DNA from: Bacteroidales bacterium | Lineage (GTDB): Bacteria > Bacteroidota > Bacteroidia > Bacteroidales > WCHB1-69 | Reading direction: 5' to 3' | Length of the DNA: 7,511 nt | Assembly (NCBI GenBank): GCA_012518765.1 | Contig: JAAYRN010000298.1 | Location: 1 to 7,511, forward strand | In this document: in pieces, positions 7,374 through 7,511 of the stretch | Numbering within the stretch: position 1 is the first letter of the stretch | How the letters are laid out: every line of letters begins with the position of its first letter | Program-made: the position numbers and the translations under genes | The notes under the pieces: model-generated | Seen by the model: the letters and a program-made list of their open reading frames with translations, nothing else | The model's database searches: none | What the model was told of the DNA's origin: nothing

Positions 7374-7511
7374 TGATTTTCAGCTCTAAAGATTCAACAA
7401 AAGGTATCATTATGTTCTCTTCAATCAAAGAATGCTTGTTTAAGTCTTCGGCTAAATGAAAAATATCAGACAAAACAATAATACGCTCTTTATTCATTAC
7501 CGTAGCGGGTA
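7366..7511 (-). CDS. Hemerythrin-domain-like protein, C-terminal end (cut by window edge)
   Basis: Partial minus-strand reading frame; the last 47 residues and a TAA stop at 7368-7366 are visible, and the 5' part lies beyond the window. The fragment reads through without a stop and ends in a helix containing LNKHSLIEENIMIPFVESLE. This H-x3-E arrangement followed by an IP motif is typical of the fourth helix of hemerythrin/RIC-type four-helix bundles, where the His and Glu are ligands of a di-iron centre. Such proteins bind oxygen or protect and repair iron-sulfur centres under nitric-oxide or oxidative stress. The preceding helix, IVLSDIFHLAEDLNKHS, also fits the fold. It overlaps the regulator start by 8 bp and is probably the first of the two genes in an operon. 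The assignment rests on one helix and the context, so an unrelated helical protein remains possible. Confidence 0.65.
   Translation of the reverse strand, partial: PATVMNKERIIVLSDIFHLAEDLNKHSLIEENIMIPFVESLELKINE

Noticed and set aside
1..7511. tRNA or other RNA genes, insertion sequences, CRISPR arrays, phage or defence genes
   Set aside because: Coding sequence fills nearly the whole window, the longest intergenic stretch is 142 bp, and I saw no cloverleaf, terminal inverted repeats, spaced direct repeats or matching protein families.

Overview
The window reads as chromosomal DNA of an AT-rich member of the Bacteroidota. Evidence for this is a TonB-dependent receptor with an N-terminal carboxypeptidase-regulatory-like domain, a PorV/PorQ-family outer-membrane barrel (a family tied to type IX secretion in this phylum), the absence of Shine-Dalgarno sequences before the genes, and promoter-like elements of the Bacteroidota type TAnnTTTG. 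The order within the phylum cannot be fixed from this sequence. The hemerythrin/LuxR pair at the right end reminds me of Bacteroidales genomes, but that is from memory and weak.

Layout: (1) Left edge, minus strand: the N-terminal 122 codons of trmB, tRNA (guanine-N7)-methyltransferase, cut off by the window start and beginning at GTG. (2) A 142-bp divergent intergenic region. (3) Plus strand: a TonB-dependent receptor (511-3054) and, 97 bp further on, a PorV2-like barrel protein (3152-4240) whose best start is TTG. (4) Plus strand, behind its own candidate promoter: a polysaccharide flippase-like membrane protein (4314-5816) and, 5 bp on, a D-2-hydroxyacid dehydrogenase (5822-6772). (5) Minus strand, meeting the dehydrogenase tail to tail with one base between the stop codons: a LuxR-type regulator with a degenerate receiver domain (6774-7373). 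Its start overlaps by 8 bp the end of a hemerythrin-like protein that runs off the right edge (7366-7511).

Functionally the window combines cell-envelope genes (outer-membrane receptor, T9SS-family barrel, flippase), housekeeping genes (tRNA modification, NAD-dependent dehydrogenase) and a translationally coupled regulator/di-iron protein pair that probably senses or responds to oxygen, nitric oxide or redox state. I found no mobile elements, CRISPR arrays, RNA genes, phage genes or defence genes, and no convincing sign of a wholly new system. The point most worth a second look is the regulator with a non-phosphorylatable receiver coupled to the hemerythrin gene.
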